Source of the DNA: Paraburkholderia sp041321145
GTDB lineage: Bacteria; Pseudomonadota; Gammaproteobacteria; Burkholderiales; Burkholderiaceae
Reading direction: 5' to 3'
NCBI RefSeq assembly: GCF_041321145.1
Contig: NZ_JBGGWA010000016.1
Location: 73,875 to 137,874, forward strand
Length of the DNA: 64,000 nt
Shown here: one piece after another, positions 52,982 to 62,497 of the stretch
Layout: the number at the start of each line of letters is the position of its first letter
Position numbering within the stretch: the first letter of the stretch is position 1
Made by a program: the position numbers and the translations under genes
The notes under the pieces: model-generated
Database searches by the model: none
What the model saw: only the letters and a program-made list of their open reading frames with translations
What the model was told of the DNA's origin: nothing

Positions 52982-54064
52982 ATGAAAAAATCGACTCAAC
53001 GCCGACCGACCATGACGGACATCGCCAAGCTCACAGGCGTGTCGCAATCCACTGTCTCGCTGGTCCTGAACAACGCGACTGGCGCGAAATTCTCCGAGAC
53101 CACCCGCAACAAAGTGCTGAAGGCCGCGCACGACCTCGGCTACCGGCTTTCGCTGCGCGAGCCGGTGTCGGCCTCGAACGATGAACGCAACCTGATCGTC
53201 TATCTGGCCGACGAGATCTCGACCAGTCCGCACCCGGTCGTCAACGTCGACGGCGCGCGCGATGCGGCTTATGCAAGCGGCAAGATGCTCGCCGTGTACT
53301 CGACGCACGGCAACGCCGACCTCGAAAAGCAGGTGCTCGACGCAACGCTGTCGAACCCGCACGTATTCGGCGTGATCTACGCGACGGTCTACACGCGCAA
53401 GGTCACGCTGCCGGCGGCGCTCTCGCGGGTGCCGACCGTGCTGCTGAACTGCTACACGAGCGAAGGCGGGCTGTCCTCGGTGGTGCCTGCCGAGGTCGCG
53501 GGCGGCCATCTGGCGACCGATTATTTGCTGCAATCGGGGCATCGGCGGATCGGCTATATCAACGGCGAACCTTGGCAGGACGCCTCGAAAGACCGCCTCA
53601 AGGGCTATCGCACCGCCCTCGCCACTGCTGACCTGCCGTACGCGCCGGAACTGGTGCGCGACGGCGACTGGAGTTCGGGCGTCGGCTTCGAAATGACGCT
53701 CTCCCTGATGCGCGAGCCCCATCCGCCGACCGCCATTTTTTGCGCCAACGATCTAACCGCGCTGGGCGCGATCGAGGCACTCAAGCAACTCGGCTTGCGC
53801 GTACCCGAAGACGTCTCGGTACTCGGCTACGACGACCAGGAAATTGCCCGCCACACCCATCCCCCGTTATCAACGGTGGTGCTGCCGAACTACGAACTGG
53901 GACGCTGGGCCGTCGAAACCTTGCTGCAGGAAGAACACAACCGCGCAGCCGGCGCGCCCGTGCGGCATCGGCTCGTGAAGCTCGACGGTCCGCTCATCGA
54001 ACGCGGTTCGGTCAGGGTAATTACCGAGGCGAAAAAGCCAATAATTAATATTATTAGTGATTGA
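52982..54064 (+). CDS. LacI-family transcriptional regulator
   Basis: The 360 residues comprise a HTH with the hinge MTDIAKLTGVSQSTVSLVLNN and the periplasmic-binding-like sugar domain (IFCANDLTALGAIEALKQLG, VLGYDDQEIARHTHPPLST). It should control the adjacent ABC sugar transporter and itself. ATG 52982 is chosen because the HTH starts 11 residues later. It is followed directly by the operon. Confidence 0.93.
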   Translation: MKKSTQRRPTMTDIAKLTGVSQSTVSLVLNNATGAKFSETTRNKVLKAAHDLGYRLSLREPVSASNDERNLIVYLADEISTSPHPVVNVDGARDAAYASGKMLAVYSTHGNADLEKQVLDATLSNPHVFGVIYATVYTRKVTLPAALSRVPTVLLNCYTSEGGLSSVVPAEVAGGHLATDYLLQSGHRRIGYINGEPWQDASKDRLKGYRTALATADLPYAPELVRDGDWSSGVGFEMTLSLMREPHPPTAIFCANDLTALGAIEALKQLGLRVPEDVSVLGYDDQEIARHTHPPLSTVVLPNYELGRWAVETLLQEEHNRAAGAPVRHRLVKLDGPLIERGSVRVITEAKKPIINIISD

Positions 54065-54176
54065 CCGATAATAATTCCGAATGAAATAATCGGCATGTCC
54101 GGTCAGGGTGAACCCGCTCGGCCGGCAGGAGAAACACTAAAAGCAAATACACCTCACCAGGTACTGGAGGAAGACA

Positions 54177-55196
54177 ATGGCGTCGCTCAACATGCAGTCG
54201 CGCAAGCACGCGCGCAAGCAGCAGATTCGTCCGCTGGCAGGTTCGCTGCTGGCTCTGGCAATCGGTTTCGGCGTCGCCACAGCGCACGCCGACGACGCGC
54301 TGCCGAAACTGTCCAACAAGACTCCGCTGAAGGTCGGCTTCGCGCAGACCGAAAGCAACAATCCGTGGCGCCTCGCGGAAACCAGGAGCTTCAAGGAGGT
54401 CGCCGCGAAGTGCGGCTGGCAGTTGGTCATGACCGACGCCAACAGCTCGAACGCCAAGCAGGTATCGGATATCCAGAACATGATCGCGCAGCACGTCGAT
54501 CTGCTGGTGTTCCCGCCGCGCGAAGAAAAGCCGCTTGCGCCGGTCGTGCTGCAAGCTAAAAAGGCCGGCATTCCGGTGATCCTGGTCGACCGCGACGTCG
54601 ATCAGTCGGTGGCCAAGGCAGGCCGCGACTACATCACCTTCATCGGCTCGGACTTCATCGACCAAGGCCACCGCGCCGCTGACTGGCTCGTCAAGGCGAC
54701 CGGCGGCAAGGCAAAGATCATCGAACTCGAAGGCACCACCGGCGCATCCGCCGCAAATGATCGCAAGAAAGGTTTCGACGAAATCATTGCGAAGAATCCG
54801 GGCATGACGATCATCGCGTCGCAAAGCGGCGACTTCGCGCGCGACAAGGGCCGTCAGGTCATGGAGACGCTGTTGCAGGCGCATCCGGATGTCACCGCCG
54901 TCTACGCGCATAACGACGAAATGGCGCTCGGCGCGATCGCCGCGATCAAGGCAGCCGGCAAGCAGCCCGGCAAGGACATCCAGATCGTCACCATCGACGG
55001 CACCAAGGGCGGCATGGATGCGATCGCCGCCGGCGAACTCGGTGCGAGCGTGCAGTCGAGCCCGTTCTTCGGCCCGCTCGCCTGCGACGTCGCACAGCGT
55101 TATGCGAAGGGCGAGAAGATCCCCACGTGGGTCAAGGTGTCCGACCGCTTCTACGACAAGAGCAACGTGCAGCAGAACATGCAGTACGGCTATTGA
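54177..55196 (+). CDS. Sugar ABC transporter substrate-binding protein (YtfQ-like)
   Basis: This 339-residue protein has a signal peptide (cut after TAHA). The sugar-binding fold reads KVGFAQTESNNPWRLAETRSF, VFPPREEKPLAPVVLQAKKAG and TAVYAHNDEMALGAIAAIKA. It is closest to E. coli YtfQ, which binds galactofuranose and other hexoses. A GGAGGA ribosome site precedes the ATG. First gene of the transporter operon. Confidence 0.92.
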   Translation: MASLNMQSRKHARKQQIRPLAGSLLALAIGFGVATAHADDALPKLSNKTPLKVGFAQTESNNPWRLAETRSFKEVAAKCGWQLVMTDANSSNAKQVSDIQNMIAQHVDLLVFPPREEKPLAPVVLQAKKAGIPVILVDRDVDQSVAKAGRDYITFIGSDFIDQGHRAADWLVKATGGKAKIIELEGTTGASAANDRKKGFDEIIAKNPGMTIIASQSGDFARDKGRQVMETLLQAHPDVTAVYAHNDEMALGAIAAIKAAGKQPGKDIQIVTIDGTKGGMDAIAAGELGASVQSSPFFGPLACDVAQRYAKGEKIPTWVKVSDRFYDKSNVQQNMQYGY

Positions 55197-55356
55197 TATT
55201 GAACCGTTGCTGCACGCGCAGTTTTGAAGCTTGAGGGCGGTGCCGTGGCGGAGTGTCCACGCGCTCCGCGCCTTGCAGGACGTCCCCGCCCCGAATCCGT
55301 CTCCTTGGGGGGCGCTCGCATGCAGCAACCGCGGCACACGCATCAGGAGGACACCC

Positions 55357-56982
55357 GTGACGGAATCCGGCACGCAGATGCCACACTCCCCCAACACCCG
55401 TTCGCCGCTGCTCGAGATGCAGGACATCGGTATCAGCTTCGGCGGCGTACCCGCGTTGCGCAGCGCCAACCTGAGCGTGGCCGCCGGTGAAGTGCATGCG
55501 CTGATCGGCCAGAACGGCGCCGGCAAATCGACCATGATCAAGATCCTGACCGGCGCGTATCGGCGTGGCTCGGGCACGGTGCGCTTCGAGGGCCAGGAAG
55601 TCGATTTCCGCACGCCTAAGCAGGCGCGCGAAGCGGGCATCAGCACGATCTATCAGGAAATCAACCTGGTGCCGTTCCGCTCGGTGGCGGAGAACATTTT
55701 CCTCGGCCGCGAGCCGCGCCGCTTCGGCTTGATCGACTGGCGCGCCGTGCAGCAACGCGCCGCCGCGTTGCTCGAATCGTTCGGTTTGCAGATCGATGTG
55801 AAGAAGCCGGTCAGCCGCTATTCGACCGCGATCCAGCAGATGGTGGCGCTGGCGCGTGCCGTCTCGTCCGATGCGAAGATGGTCATCATGGACGAGTCCA
55901 CTTCGTCGCTCGATGAACGCGAAGTGGCGTTGCTCTTCACCGTGGTGCGCAAACTGCGCGACGACGGCCGCGCGGTGATCTTCGTGTCGCACCGGCTCGA
56001 CGAACTGTACGCGCTGTGCGATCGCGTCACCGTGATGCGCGACGGCCAGACGGTCGCGCAAAGCACGATGGCAGAAATGGACAAGCTGCAACTCGTCACG
56101 ACGATGCTCGGCCGCACGCTTGCCGCCGTCGTGCAGGACGACACCGCTGCACGCGAAGCGAATCTGGCGCGGCGCGGCACGCTGGCGATTGCCGCGACAC
56201 ATCTGAGCGCGCATCCGAAGGTAAGCGACGTATCGCTCGACGTGCATGCGGGCGAAGCGGTAGGGCTCGCGGGCCTGCTCGGCTCGGGTCGTACCGAAAC
56301 CATGCGCCTGATGTTCGGCGCCGATCCTCTCGAACAAGGTTCATTGTCGATTGGCGGCGAGGCAGTGGCGTGGAAGTCGCCGCAGGACGCGATCGCGCGT
56401 GGCCTCGCTTATCTCACCGAGGACCGCAAAGGCGAAGGCATCGTCCCTGAACTCTCGGTGCGCGACAACCTCACGCTCGTCTGCTTGCGCACGCTGGCGA
56501 AGAACGGCGTGGTCGACGTCAAGAGACAACAAGCGATCGTCGACCGTTTCATTGCGTCACTCGGCATCAAGCTGCGTTCGGCCGATCAGCCGATTCGCGA
56601 ACTCTCAGGCGGCAATCAGCAGAAGGTCCTGCTCGCGCGCTGGCTCGCTGCAGAGCCGTCACTGCTGCTGCTCGACGAACCGACACGCGGCATCGACGTC
56701 GGCGCCAAAGCCGATGTGGCGAAAATCGTGCGCGAACTGCGTGATGCGGGCCTCGCCGTGCTGCTGTCCGCATCGGAACTCGAAGAACTGACGGCGGTGG
56801 CCGATCGCGCGGTGGTGATTCGCGACGGCCGCACCGTTGCCGAACTCGACGGCGCCGACATGAGCGAGACCGCGATCATGGACGCCATCGCCTACGGCAG
56901 CGAAGGTCCATCGCCACTGGCTGAAGCGGCCCAGTCCGCTCACATCGAAGACGCGTTGGAGGGCGACCGTCATGGCGCTTAA
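55357..56982 (+). CDS. Sugar ABC transporter ATP-binding protein (YtfR-like)
   Basis: This 541-residue double ATPase of the carbohydrate (CUT2) type has Walker A GQNGAGKST, Q-loop IYQEINLVP, a degenerate signature (SRYSTAIQQMVALARA) and Walker B MVIMDESTSSLDE in the first half; in the second half LLGSGRTETM, LSGGNQQKVLLARWL, LLLDEPTRGID. GTG 55357 after GGAGGAC. It energises import with the two permeases downstream. Confidence 0.94.
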   Translation: MTESGTQMPHSPNTRSPLLEMQDIGISFGGVPALRSANLSVAAGEVHALIGQNGAGKSTMIKILTGAYRRGSGTVRFEGQEVDFRTPKQAREAGISTIYQEINLVPFRSVAENIFLGREPRRFGLIDWRAVQQRAAALLESFGLQIDVKKPVSRYSTAIQQMVALARAVSSDAKMVIMDESTSSLDEREVALLFTVVRKLRDDGRAVIFVSHRLDELYALCDRVTVMRDGQTVAQSTMAEMDKLQLVTTMLGRTLAAVVQDDTAAREANLARRGTLAIAATHLSAHPKVSDVSLDVHAGEAVGLAGLLGSGRTETMRLMFGADPLEQGSLSIGGEAVAWKSPQDAIARGLAYLTEDRKGEGIVPELSVRDNLTLVCLRTLAKNGVVDVKRQQAIVDRFIASLGIKLRSADQPIRELSGGNQQKVLLARWLAAEPSLLLLDEPTRGIDVGAKADVAKIVRELRDAGLAVLLSASELEELTAVADRAVVIRDGRTVAELDGADMSETAIMDAIAYGSEGPSPLAEAAQSAHIEDALEGDRHGA

Positions 56983-58000
56983 GTTGCACACTGAGTCGCT
57001 GCGCACCGAAACCGCACCGCCCATGCCGGACACATCCGCGCCACGCGCCGCTGCCGCGTCGACGGTGAAGAAATGGCGGCACCTCGCCATGCAACGCGAA
57101 GTGATCGTGTTGCTCGCGATGGTGCTCTTCAACCTGATCTTCACGCCGCACTTCTGGTCGCTGCAAACCTTCAACGTCAACATGACGCAGGTGGTGACGA
57201 TCGTGATCGTCGGCATCGGCATGACGCTGGTGGTGGCGACAGGCGGCATCGATCTGTCGGTGGGCGCGTCGATGGCGATCTCGGGCGCGCTCGCGCCGAT
57301 GTTGTTCCTGAACATTCCGGGGCCGGGCGGCATTGCGCTCGCGTTCGTGCTGCCGGTGCTGGCCGCCGCGGTGTGCGGCGTCTTCAACGGCTTGCTGGTC
57401 ACAAGGTTATCCGTCCAGCCGATTGTCGCGACGCTGGTGCTGTTCATCGCCGGGCGTGGCATCGCCCAGGTCGTCACCGATGGCAGCCTGCAGGCGTTCA
57501 ACACGCCCGCATTCCAGTGGATCGCATTGGGCAAGGTCGCCGGCGTGCCGTTCCAGGTGCTGCTGATGCTCGCGCTGGTTGGCGTGTTCGTGTGGGTCGT
57601 ACGCAAGACGCTGTTCGGCCAGTACCTGCTGATTACCGGCGGCAACGAAAAGGCCGCCTATCTGTGCGGCGTGCCGACAGCCACCGTGAAACTGATCGCG
57701 TACACGCTGTGTGCCGCGCTCGCGGGGCTGGCGGGGCTGATCTCGATCTCCGTGAACTCGTCGTCGGATGCGAACGTGGTGGGGCTCGGCGTCGAACTCG
57801 ATGCGATCGCCGCAGTGGCGGTCGGCGGCACGGCGCTGACAGGCGGCAAGGCGTATATCGGCGGTACGCTGATCGGTGCGCTGATCATCCAGTTGCTGCG
57901 CTATACGCTGCTCGCGCACGGCATTCCCGACGCGGCGGCACTGGTGGTGAAGGCCGCCATCATCGTCGCGGCGGTTTACGTGCAACGGCGCTCGCGGTAA
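56972..58000 (+). CDS. Sugar ABC transporter permease (YtfT-like)
   Basis: This 342-residue inner-membrane permease shows about 8-10 membrane helices, with VVATGGIDLSVGASMAISGAL and LFGQYLLITGGNEKAAYLCG, the CUT2 permease pattern. It overlaps ytfR by 11 bp, so it is translationally coupled. It pairs with the YjfF-like permease to form the channel. Confidence 0.92.
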   Translation: MALKLHTESLRTETAPPMPDTSAPRAAAASTVKKWRHLAMQREVIVLLAMVLFNLIFTPHFWSLQTFNVNMTQVVTIVIVGIGMTLVVATGGIDLSVGASMAISGALAPMLFLNIPGPGGIALAFVLPVLAAAVCGVFNGLLVTRLSVQPIVATLVLFIAGRGIAQVVTDGSLQAFNTPAFQWIALGKVAGVPFQVLLMLALVGVFVWVVRKTLFGQYLLITGGNEKAAYLCGVPTATVKLIAYTLCAALAGLAGLISISVNSSSDANVVGLGVELDAIAAVAVGGTALTGGKAYIGGTLIGALIIQLLRYTLLAHGIPDAAALVVKAAIIVAAVYVQRRSR

Positions 58001-58036
58001 CCCTAACGCCTCAGGGACACTCCCGGACTCGATGCG

Positions 58037-58996
58037 ATGAAAAAGAACCTGCCTATCCTCCTTGCACTGGTCGCGCTCATCGTGCTCGGCCTCGTGCGCT
58101 ACGACCATTTCGGCTCGGCCTACAACATCACCTCGTTCTGGCGCTACAACTCGATGTTTGCGCTGATCTCGATCGGCATGGCCTTCGTGATCATCACGGG
58201 TGGCATCGACTTGTCAGTCGGCACGGTGGCCGCTTTGGCGAGCGTCGTCGCCGCGCTGACCAGCGTGTATGGCGGCTGGGTCGCCGTCATGGCGGGCTGC
58301 GCGGCGGGCATGGCAGTCGGCGTGCTCAACGGCCTGATCATCACGCGGCTGAAAATTCTGCCCTTCATCGTGACGCTCGCGACCAGTCTCGGCGCGCATG
58401 GCGTGGCCCTGCTGCTCGGCAAGAACGATGCGGTGTCGATTGCCGCCGACTCGAACTTCGGCGGCTTCGGTCAAGGCGATCTGTCCGGGCTGCCGATCCC
58501 GGGCATCGTCGCGGTGGTCGCCACCGTGGCCGGCTGGCTCGCACTACGCAGCACGCGCTTCGGACGGCATTCGCTGGCGATCGGCGGCAGCGAGGAAGCG
58601 GCACGGCTGATGGGCCTGAATGTCGACCGCACCCTGGTGATGGCTTACGCGGTAAGCGGCCTGCTCGCCGGCATGGCCGGTGTGATCCTCGCCGCGCAGT
58701 TCGGCGCGGGACAGCCGAACGAAGGCGTCGGTTGGGAGCTGTTCGCGATTTCGGCGGTGGTGCTCGGGGGCACCTTGCTCACCGGCGGCGAAGGCTCGAT
58801 CGCGATGACGATCGCCGGCGTGCTGCTGCTCGGACTGGTGTTCAATCTGCTGAATTTTGAAAACGGGTTGGGGTTCATCAGCCTGTCTGCGTACTGGCAG
58901 TCGGTGATTCGCGGGGTGTTCCTGCTGTTGGTGATCGTGTTGCAGGCGAGAGTGTTGAAGCAGCGCGGCCGGAAGCGCGTGGTGGCTCCGGCCTGA
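58037..58996 (+). CDS. Sugar ABC transporter permease (YjfF-like)
   Basis: This 319-residue protein of the same family shows FVIITGGIDLSVGTVAALASVV and HSLAIGGSEEAARLMGLNV. It starts 36 bp after the previous gene and ends the operon. Inner membrane. Confidence 0.92.
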   Translation: MKKNLPILLALVALIVLGLVRYDHFGSAYNITSFWRYNSMFALISIGMAFVIITGGIDLSVGTVAALASVVAALTSVYGGWVAVMAGCAAGMAVGVLNGLIITRLKILPFIVTLATSLGAHGVALLLGKNDAVSIAADSNFGGFGQGDLSGLPIPGIVAVVATVAGWLALRSTRFGRHSLAIGGSEEAARLMGLNVDRTLVMAYAVSGLLAGMAGVILAAQFGAGQPNEGVGWELFAISAVVLGGTLLTGGEGSIAMTIAGVLLLGLVFNLLNFENGLGFISLSAYWQSVIRGVFLLLVIVLQARVLKQRGRKRVVAPA

Positions 58997-59654
58997 TTCT
59001 GGACGTGCTGGGGCCTTACGCAGCGCAGGTTACGGCGCTTCACACGACTGCCGCCTCTCCTTCGCGCCCCTCGGAGTAATCAAAAAATGATGCGCCTTGA
59101 GCCTTTCGTAGCGAGGGTCTGCGGCACTTAAAATGGCCGCCGTACCCTATTTGTGTACCAACCCCGCCTGATAAACCAGCGCTGTCAAAAACCGTCGCGC
59201 ATCCCGCCCCTTCACTCCGACTCTCTCGTTTGTCGCCTCGATTCCCACGCTTTTGCCAGTCTTATCAGCAGGGTCAATGCTGCGGCGCACGGCGGGTTTC
59301 GGTATCATCCTGAAAATGTTGCCCGCGCGGCGCGCCTATCCGGCGCAGGCCGGACAGCCGATGGCAGCCGCCCTACGTGGCTTTCGCCCATCGCCGTACC
59401 CTTCTGAAGCGCGGCTGCAGCCACGCCAACGTACTTCTCGGTGCCCGATTGTGACCACAGCGGGCGCCGACGCTTCCAGGTCCGGTAACCCGCTTCACCG
59501 CGCTCAACCGCCGCGCCGCCGCCCTCAGGCAGCGGGCGCGGTAAAATAGCGGATTGCGCATGATTCCCGAGCTCGGGTTAGCGCAGCATCGCCCTTGCCG
59601 TGCCGGCCGGCTCAAACGACTGGCCGCCTTTGTTTTCGCACTATCCAAGAAGCC
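58997..59654. other. 658-bp region without a recognised gene
   Basis: It lies between the sugar operon and fpr. ORFs here lack plausible starts and products. It should hold the fpr promoter; no strong repeat was seen. Confidence 0.5.
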
Positions 59655-60425
59655 ATGAGCAACCTGAATTCACAAACCGTCCTGAGCGTCCATCACTGGA
59701 CCGATACGCTTTTCAGCTTCACCTGCACGCGCGATCCGTCGTTCCGTTTCGAAAACGGCCAGTTCACGATGGTGGGTCTCGAAGTCGAAGGCAAGCCGCT
59801 GATCCGCGCCTACAGCCTCGCGAGTGCGAACTACGAAGAGCACCTCGAATTCCTGAGCATCAAGGTGCAGGACGGCCCGCTCACGTCGCGCTTGCAGCAT
59901 TTGAAGGTCGGCGATGAAGTCCTGATCGGCAAGAAACCGGTCGGCACGCTGATGGCCGACAACCTGCTGCCCGGCAAGACGCTGTGGCTGCTCTCCACCG
60001 GTACGGGTCTCGCGCCGTTCATGTCGATCATCAAGGATCCGGACATTTACGACCGCTACGAGCGCGTGGTCCTGACGCACACCTGCCGTTTCGTCGACGA
60101 GCTCGCGTACAAGGAATACATCACGGATCACCTGCCGGCGCACGAGCACCTGGGCGAACTGGTGCAGGAAAAGCTGCTGTACTACCCGACGGTGACGCGC
60201 GAAGCGTTCCAGAACCGCGGCCGTATCACCGAACTGATCGAAACCGAAAAGCTGTTCGCCGACCTCGGCGTGCCGGGCTTCTCGCTCGAAGACGACCGCG
60301 TGATGCTGTGCGGCAGCCCGCACATGCTGCGCGACACGCGCAAACTGCTCGACGACCTGGGCTTCCAGGAAGGCAGCAACAACGCGCCGGGTCACTATGT
60401 GGTCGAAAAGGCGTTCGTAGGTTAA
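59655..60425 (+). CDS. fpr: Ferredoxin/flavodoxin-NADP+ reductase
   Basis: This 256-residue FAD protein binds FAD at IRAYSLASANYEEHLEFL and NADP at LLSTGTGLAPFMSIIKDP, with MLCGSPHMLRDTRKLLDDL and the C-terminal VEKAFVG. It transfers electrons between NADPH and ferredoxin or flavodoxin, in stress defence and Fe-S assembly. ATG 59655 follows AAGAAGCC. Confidence 0.95.
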   Translation: MSNLNSQTVLSVHHWTDTLFSFTCTRDPSFRFENGQFTMVGLEVEGKPLIRAYSLASANYEEHLEFLSIKVQDGPLTSRLQHLKVGDEVLIGKKPVGTLMADNLLPGKTLWLLSTGTGLAPFMSIIKDPDIYDRYERVVLTHTCRFVDELAYKEYITDHLPAHEHLGELVQEKLLYYPTVTREAFQNRGRITELIETEKLFADLGVPGFSLEDDRVMLCGSPHMLRDTRKLLDDLGFQEGSNNAPGHYVVEKAFVG

Positions 60426-60467
60426 GCGGACGTTGCGATTTCGCGGCCGCGCCGCCGCGTACCCAGC

Positions 60468-60494
60468 AAAAAGGAGCCTTCGGGCTCCTTTTTT
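60468..60494 (+). terminator. Terminator of fpr
   Basis: AAAAAGGAGCC, UUCG-type tetraloop, GGCTCCTTTTTT: a classic rho-independent terminator. Confidence 0.95.
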
Positions 60495-60652
60495 GTTCGC
60501 GTTACAAATCGGCGTTGGTGTCCCTACCTTTAGTGTCAGCATTCTTCCTACAAATCGGGTGAAACCGAACATCAACCATTGTGTGAAATGTAGGCGGTAA
60601 CCCTTGGTGTGCCTGCATTTTTTCTTTTTATGAGATATCATCGCGGCGCACG

Positions 60653-60690
60653 ATCGGTCGGTTCGACATGCCTGTCAGGGTCCGACCGAT
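60653..60690. repeat. Nested hairpin upstream of the two-component operon
   Basis: ATCGGTCGG at 60653-60661 pairs with CCGACCGAT at 60682-60690; between them GACA and TGTC form a second stem. It lies about 170 bp before the histidine kinase start, in a 430-bp gene-free region. It could be an operator or a leader structure. Confidence 0.5.
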
Positions 60691-60857
60691 TTGTTACTGA
60701 ATGTAAATTTCGTTACGCCGCGCCGTAGCGATTTGTCCGTCGCGCCCACGCGTTAAGGACATCACTGGAGGCCAGAGACTCGCATGCGTTCTTTCGTCTT
60801 CGCGCCGCTCATGCGCATCCGCTTCGCCGTCCACACTGTTTCCTGAGAGGGAAAGTC

Positions 60858-61694
60858 ATGGATACGTCGATTCTCGTTCCGTTCAGCGCCCACATTCCCT
60901 CTTCGCTTGTACACACCGCGCCGCAATCCGCCGCTGAGCGCGAACTCGCGCGACTGCGCGCCCGCGTGCGCGAACTGTCGGCTGAGCTCGTCGAGGCGCA
61001 GGAAGCCGCTTGCCGCCATGTGGCGCGCGAGCTGCACGACGGCGTGGGCGCCGAACTGACTGCGACGCGCTTCGCGCTTGCCGGCGTCGAAACCTGGCTG
61101 CCCGCCGACGCGCCGCCGCAATGCGCCGCCGCGCTCGCCGTCGCGAACCGTTCGCTCGACGCCGTGTGCGCAGCCAGCCGCCAAGCCGTCGCGGAATTGC
61201 ATGCACCGTCGCTGGAGGCCGGCATTGTCGCGGCGCTGGCGCAGTGGACCGGCGACTTCGCCGCACGCACGCATCTGCGCACGAGTTTCGTCTGCGCCGC
61301 CGACGCGCGGCTCACGCGCCTGCCCGCCGACGCGGCGCTAGCCGTGTTCCGGGTGGCCCAGGAAGCGCTGAACAATATCGCCAAACACGCGCGCGCCGAA
61401 TCCGCCGACGTGCGCATCGAAACCGGCCGCCGTCACCTGACGCTGATCGTCAGCGACGACGGCATCGGCGTGACACGCAATGCCCACGCTCGTCGCGGCC
61501 ATTTCGGCCTGAGCGGCATGCGGGCCCGCTGCGCCGCCTTCTGCGGCACGCTGCGCGTCAGCGCCCGGCGGGTCGGCCCACACTGCGGCGAGAGCGGCAA
61601 GGAATCGCGCGGCACCCTCGTGTATGCGCGCTTCGCGTGGGACGCGATGCTGGCGAGCGCGCTGGACGCCGAGCGTCGCGCGCTGCAATCGTGA
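60858..61694 (+). CDS. Soluble NarL-type sensor histidine kinase
   Basis: This 278-residue cytosolic kinase shows a coiled coil, a HisKA_3 phospho-site at CRHVARELHDGVGAELTAT (His60 in ELHDG), and the ATPase N/G boxes VAQEALNNIAKHARA and VSDDGIGVTRN. It lacks a membrane or sensor domain, so its input is probably another protein or redox state. Its stop overlaps the response regulator start as GTGA. Confidence 0.92.
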   Translation: MDTSILVPFSAHIPSSLVHTAPQSAAERELARLRARVRELSAELVEAQEAACRHVARELHDGVGAELTATRFALAGVETWLPADAPPQCAAALAVANRSLDAVCAASRQAVAELHAPSLEAGIVAALAQWTGDFAARTHLRTSFVCAADARLTRLPADAALAVFRVAQEALNNIAKHARAESADVRIETGRRHLTLIVSDDGIGVTRNAHARRGHFGLSGMRARCAAFCGTLRVSARRVGPHCGESGKESRGTLVYARFAWDAMLASALDAERRALQS

Positions 61695-62347
61695 GCCTGC
61701 GCATCCTGCTTGCCGACGACCACGCGGTGGTTCGCCAAGGCGTCCGCCAGTTGCTGCTCGACCGCGGCGTGGCGCGCGAAGTCACCGAGGCGCAAAGCGG
61801 CGCCCAAGCACTCGAAGCCGTCGCCCTCCAGAGCTATGACGTGGTGCTGCTCGACATTTCGCTGCCCGACATGAACGGCGTCGAAGTGCTCAAGCGTCTG
61901 AAGCGCAAAGCGCCGCGCGTAGCCGTGCTGATGTTTTCGATGTACCGCGAAGACCAGTACGCTGTGCGCGCGCTGAAGGCGGGGGCCGCCGGCTACCTGT
62001 CGAAAACCGTCGACGCCGCGCAAATGATCAGCGCGATCCAGCAGGTCGCGGCGGGCCGCAAATACGTCAGCCCGGCCATGGCCGAAGCGCTGGCGGACTA
62101 TGTCTCCTTCGACGGCGATCAATTGCCGCACGAAAAGCTCTCCGACCGCGAATATCAAACGCTTTGCATGCTGGCATCGGGCAAACGGTTGACGGATATC
62201 GCCGTGGCGCTATCGCTGTCGGTGAAGACAGTCAGTGTGTACCGCACCCGGCTGCTCGAGAAAATGAAGCTGCGCAATAACGCCGAGCTGACCTTCTATG
62301 TGATGAGCAATCGTCTCGTCGATCTGAATCCGGCGATGGCGGGCTAA
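61691..62347 (+). CDS. NarL/FixJ-type response regulator
   Basis: This 218-residue regulator has a receiver domain with LLADDHAVVRQG, phospho-Asp55 in VVLLDISLPDMNG and Lys in GYLSKTVDA, followed by a LuxR-type HTH (LSDREYQTLCMLASGKRL, LSVKTVSVYRTRLLEKM). GTG start coupled to the kinase. Targets are unknown. Confidence 0.95.
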   Translation: MSLRILLADDHAVVRQGVRQLLLDRGVAREVTEAQSGAQALEAVALQSYDVVLLDISLPDMNGVEVLKRLKRKAPRVAVLMFSMYREDQYAVRALKAGAAGYLSKTVDAAQMISAIQQVAAGRKYVSPAMAEALADYVSFDGDQLPHEKLSDREYQTLCMLASGKRLTDIAVALSLSVKTVSVYRTRLLEKMKLRNNAELTFYVMSNRLVDLNPAMAG

Positions 62348-62497
62348 AGTCTCCTTTCTGCGATCGCTGGACAGGGTGCGATTGCCATGCCGTAAAAACC
62401 CCGTCTCAAAATGGTGCGGGACGCGCATCCGTTAAAATCCAGGGTTTCCACCGACATCGGCGCGCAACACGCGTGCACCACTGGAGACCCATCGCCA

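Noticed and set aside
57073..58860. 595-residue open frame across the two sugar permeases
   Set aside because: It is an out-of-frame shadow in GC-rich DNA, Arg/Gly/His-rich with no domain. The permease frames have clear motifs and ribosome sites.
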